Below the pieces are notes generated by a model. That model did no database searches and had not been told where the DNA came from. It worked only from the letters and a program-made list of their open reading frames with translations. A DNA stretch of 64,000 nt from Liolophura sinensis (lineage: Eukaryota; Mollusca; Polyplacophora; Chitonida; Chitonidae): NCBI RefSeq assembly GCF_032854445.1, contig NC_088300.1, forward strand, positions 26,145,608 to 26,209,607, written 5' to 3'. Of this stretch, positions 61,701 through 64,000 are shown piece by piece. The position numbers were made by a program, and so were the translations under genes. Each line of letters starts with the position of its first letter. Positions within the stretch are counted from its first letter, which is position 1.

Positions 61701-63947
61701 TCGTCTCCTTGGGGACCAGTGACACCATCTCCATGGCAACCTCTGATCTGAAGTTTTCCCAGATTTTATCTTCCACATGATCTGGCCTTTCCATGCTGTT
61801 TTTCCGGTTCAGTAGTACATCTAGCAAACGCTCAACACAGTTTAGAATGGAAAGTCGATAGTTTTTCCAAGCAGATGATGCCTGTCATGCAAGACAAACA
61901 TGAGTAACATTTGTTTATTTTTCCCAAAAAAAAACATATAAACATACTTGTTTTTATTTTTATTTTTGGTGGCTTTATTTCTTGCGAAAATCTTAAAGAA
62001 TCTTCTGGAAGACAAGAAACGCTCATGATTAAGGATCGTAGGAGGAAGGATTCAAATCCAAGACGACTTGCCTGTCTGATGCCTGATGATGAGACCAATA
62101 ATTTTTCATCCCTGGACAGTACACTGTACTATTAAACAACAAAATACCTGTTCATACATGATTCTGTAATCATGCAAAACAATCTAAATTTGAGAGGAAG
62201 TGTGGAAAACGATACTACTTTAAACTATGATATATGTCAAAGAGAATGTTTTAATATTGTACGACTATATAACCACCACTGTTAAACACATGAAAATCTT
62301 CCATGTATGTCATTGTCATCTGCATAAATCAACAGAATTGTTCTGTCAATGTCCACAATGCAATGTATATGTAATACATGTAATATACAGTGTTCCATCT
62401 ACAGCCGGACAGAATCCATGAAAAGGGCAAATTAGAATATGAAATCAAACACATATGCTTTTGAAAAAAAAAATACACTGTTTGAGAAATCCAAAGATAA
62501 CCTCATCCTACTGGCTTCATTCTTTCAAATGTCAAAGGGCACTGATGCAAATTCCTGAATCTATCCCTGGTACATGCAAGGTATTATATTTTATAGAAAA
62601 GAAAGCCACATCATGGGAGACATCTCTACAATATGTTATGGAAAATTTGTCCTTCTGGTAATTAAGCCCCCTGCTCTCAATTATGCTTGCAAAAAGCATA
62701 AAATTTTCCTTGTTTACTCAACAAATTCCACCATCAGTATATCACTGATATATGACTTCAAGTCAAGCAGAGAACAGTAGTTTACCTGTAACTGAAGCTC
62801 CATGGGATACAGAATAAAATAACAGTTTATCGCTAACAAAAAAAAAAGTAGTGTGCTGAGGAAGAAGAATGCAAAATGATAGAAAGAAGAGAGCTTCTGT
62901 GTATGAAATAAAGACATATATACAATCTAATGTACAATCTGATGTACAATCTAAACTCAGACAGAACATGTGTCATAAGTAAGAGACTTGCAAACATTAT
63001 CAACATTGCAGAAAAGTATTGGTTTCTGTCAATGCTGTGTGTCCTGATTTAGAGATGAAACCCAGTATGCCTCAACAACCACACAGGCATTGCTGAATGG
63101 TCCAAGCTCCATGAACAGTAAGAGCCAGGGGGAGAGTTACATACAGACAACTTTTTAACGAAATACTGAGTGCTCAAATTACTCCAATGTTAAACAAGTG
63201 CCAAAATTAAAATGTGACAAATATATTAAAAAATGTGTTTAACTTGATGTTGAAAATTTGTGATTTAATATTGTAAATTCCTCAATCAATATCCTTGTTA
63301 TTCAATCTCAATCTCAAAGTATAATACTATATTAAAGGATAAGTGTTCAGATTTAGCTTTTAGAAAAATGATAATCTGTTTAAACATTACGCTATCAGAA
63401 GGACTTCCGCGAAATCTGGCTAGTACTCCTTCAGGACATATTTCAACAATTTCTTGATTTTAATCCAAATAATGTGGCTCCAAATAAGTCAGCTGAATTT
63501 GACCCGGGGGAATAATCTCTGTTCACAGCTGAATTTGTTCAGTCACTGTCCAAGCAACTGAAAGACAAGCGTCTTTAACAACTCCAGTACAATCTGCTCT
63601 CATGTTAACTTCACTATCACTCAGTTCAAAGCCCACAATGACATCTCTGCCGTGCAAACTATGCAGTGACATCAGCAAAGCCATACCTGTTTGCCATCTG
63701 TAGATGGTTTCCCCTTATCAGACACACTGGATTTTCCTGCTTCAATGATACCTTGTTCCACGTCCTGAGTGAGGATGTTGTCATAACTTACTCGTAACAG
63801 GACACATTTCTTCTCACAGGATGAATGGATTTTGTCAAACTGAAAGCTAAGTTCTTTTGACAAGATTGTTTTCCCTGAGGCAGGCAAACCACACAGCACC
63901 AGTATGCACCCCTTCACTTCACTCACTCCACTATCAATTCCATCCAT
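58713..63947 (-). CDS. PSTK: O-phosphoseryl-tRNA(Sec) kinase (PSTK)
   Basis: Five exons (63947-63687, 61881-61617, 61450-61258, 60426-60254, 58936-58713) give 371 aa, against about 350 in vertebrates. PSTK phosphorylates seryl-tRNA(Sec), the step before SEPSECS makes selenocysteinyl-tRNA. The P-loop GLPASGKT lies at residues 20-27, followed by VSYDNIL, an AWKNYRLSILNCVERLLDVL helix, VVMVIDDNMYYSSMRYQYFQ LARK, GFCQVYLSCDVEESVRRN, HWERNSV and the C-terminal helical part. The DDNMYYxSMRY core is characteristic of the family. The stop after DYNDQVL sits at a CAG|GTATTA site, so a spliced longer C-terminus is possible. Introns hold a minisatellite (59030-59860) and AT-rich sequence. The frame stays open upstream of ATG 63947, but that start fits the family's short N-terminus. 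Confidence 0.9.
59030..59860. repeat. Minisatellite in the PSTK intron (compound unit about 60-70 bp)
   Basis: It is built from half-units of about 30 bp such as GCTGGGCCATCAACTGGGAT plus CTCCTAGAATACTG, and TGGGCCATCTTACTGGGATC plus TCCCAGAGTG. Order varies and the best-conserved block is at about 59160-59420. The minus-strand frame over it repeats KAQLSLWEIPLGWPSQHSRR, an artefact. Confidence 0.88.
61882..63686 (-). other. First intron of PSTK
   Basis: No additional exon is needed, since ...DGKQ and ASSAWKN join in phase 0. The intron is AT-rich with short A-runs. I see no SINE or satellite in it. Confidence 0.5.
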
Positions 63948-64000
63948 TGACCAGCCACTGAACCATGTCCTGTAATTCCATAAAGATGGCTTGGATGAGC

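Overview
The window is animal nuclear DNA, most likely from a lophotrochozoan such as a mollusc or brachiopod. The genes are split into many short exons with GT-AG introns and are spaced kilobases apart. About twenty copies of one tRNA-headed SINE are scattered through the window; its sequence fits the V-SINE family RUDI described from molluscs. There is no operon structure and no prokaryotic signal. All gene models here were spliced by hand from exon phase and splice-site sequence.

Region 1 (1-16.5 kb) is the strangest part. Two large arrays of the same 53-bp satellite lie in opposite orientation (503-3095, about 49 copies; 10328-15822, about 104 copies). They flank a 7.2-kb interior that holds one multi-exon gene with a C2H2 finger (5345-9689). 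Outside the arrays, short 20-bp-scale versions of the same motif are again inverted (225-290 and 16205-16275), so the mirror symmetry spans about 16 kb. The layout resembles a foldback-type element or an inverted satellite duplication around a gene. The first exon of an outward-reading secreted protein (complement 1-115) abuts the left edge.

Region 2 (18.8-38.9 kb) is a tandem cluster of three paralogous plus-strand genes for small secreted proteins of 160, 131 and 164 aa. Each has a signal peptide, a CxPPDCDRxDCGxCGNACC cysteine motif, a conserved YNDT glycosylation sequon and an AYCDAGQNYKN motif. The middle copy has lost its fourth exon, and its frame is kept because the next exon has changed acceptor phase.

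Region 3 (39-64 kb) carries three conserved single-copy genes, all on the minus strand. They are a TNIP2/ABIN-2-like ubiquitin-binding adaptor (42766-48493 plus a 5' UTR exon), a PI-PLC X-domain protein of the PLCXD type (54781-57157), and PSTK, the O-phosphoseryl-tRNA(Sec) kinase of selenocysteine synthesis (58713-63947). The spaces between genes hold SINEs, (TA)n tracts, several minisatellites and an unnamed dispersed repeat.

The genes do not form one pathway. TNIP2 belongs to NF-kB and ubiquitin control, PLCXD to phosphoinositide hydrolysis and PSTK to Sec-tRNA charging. The secreted family looks lineage-specific and its role is unknown.
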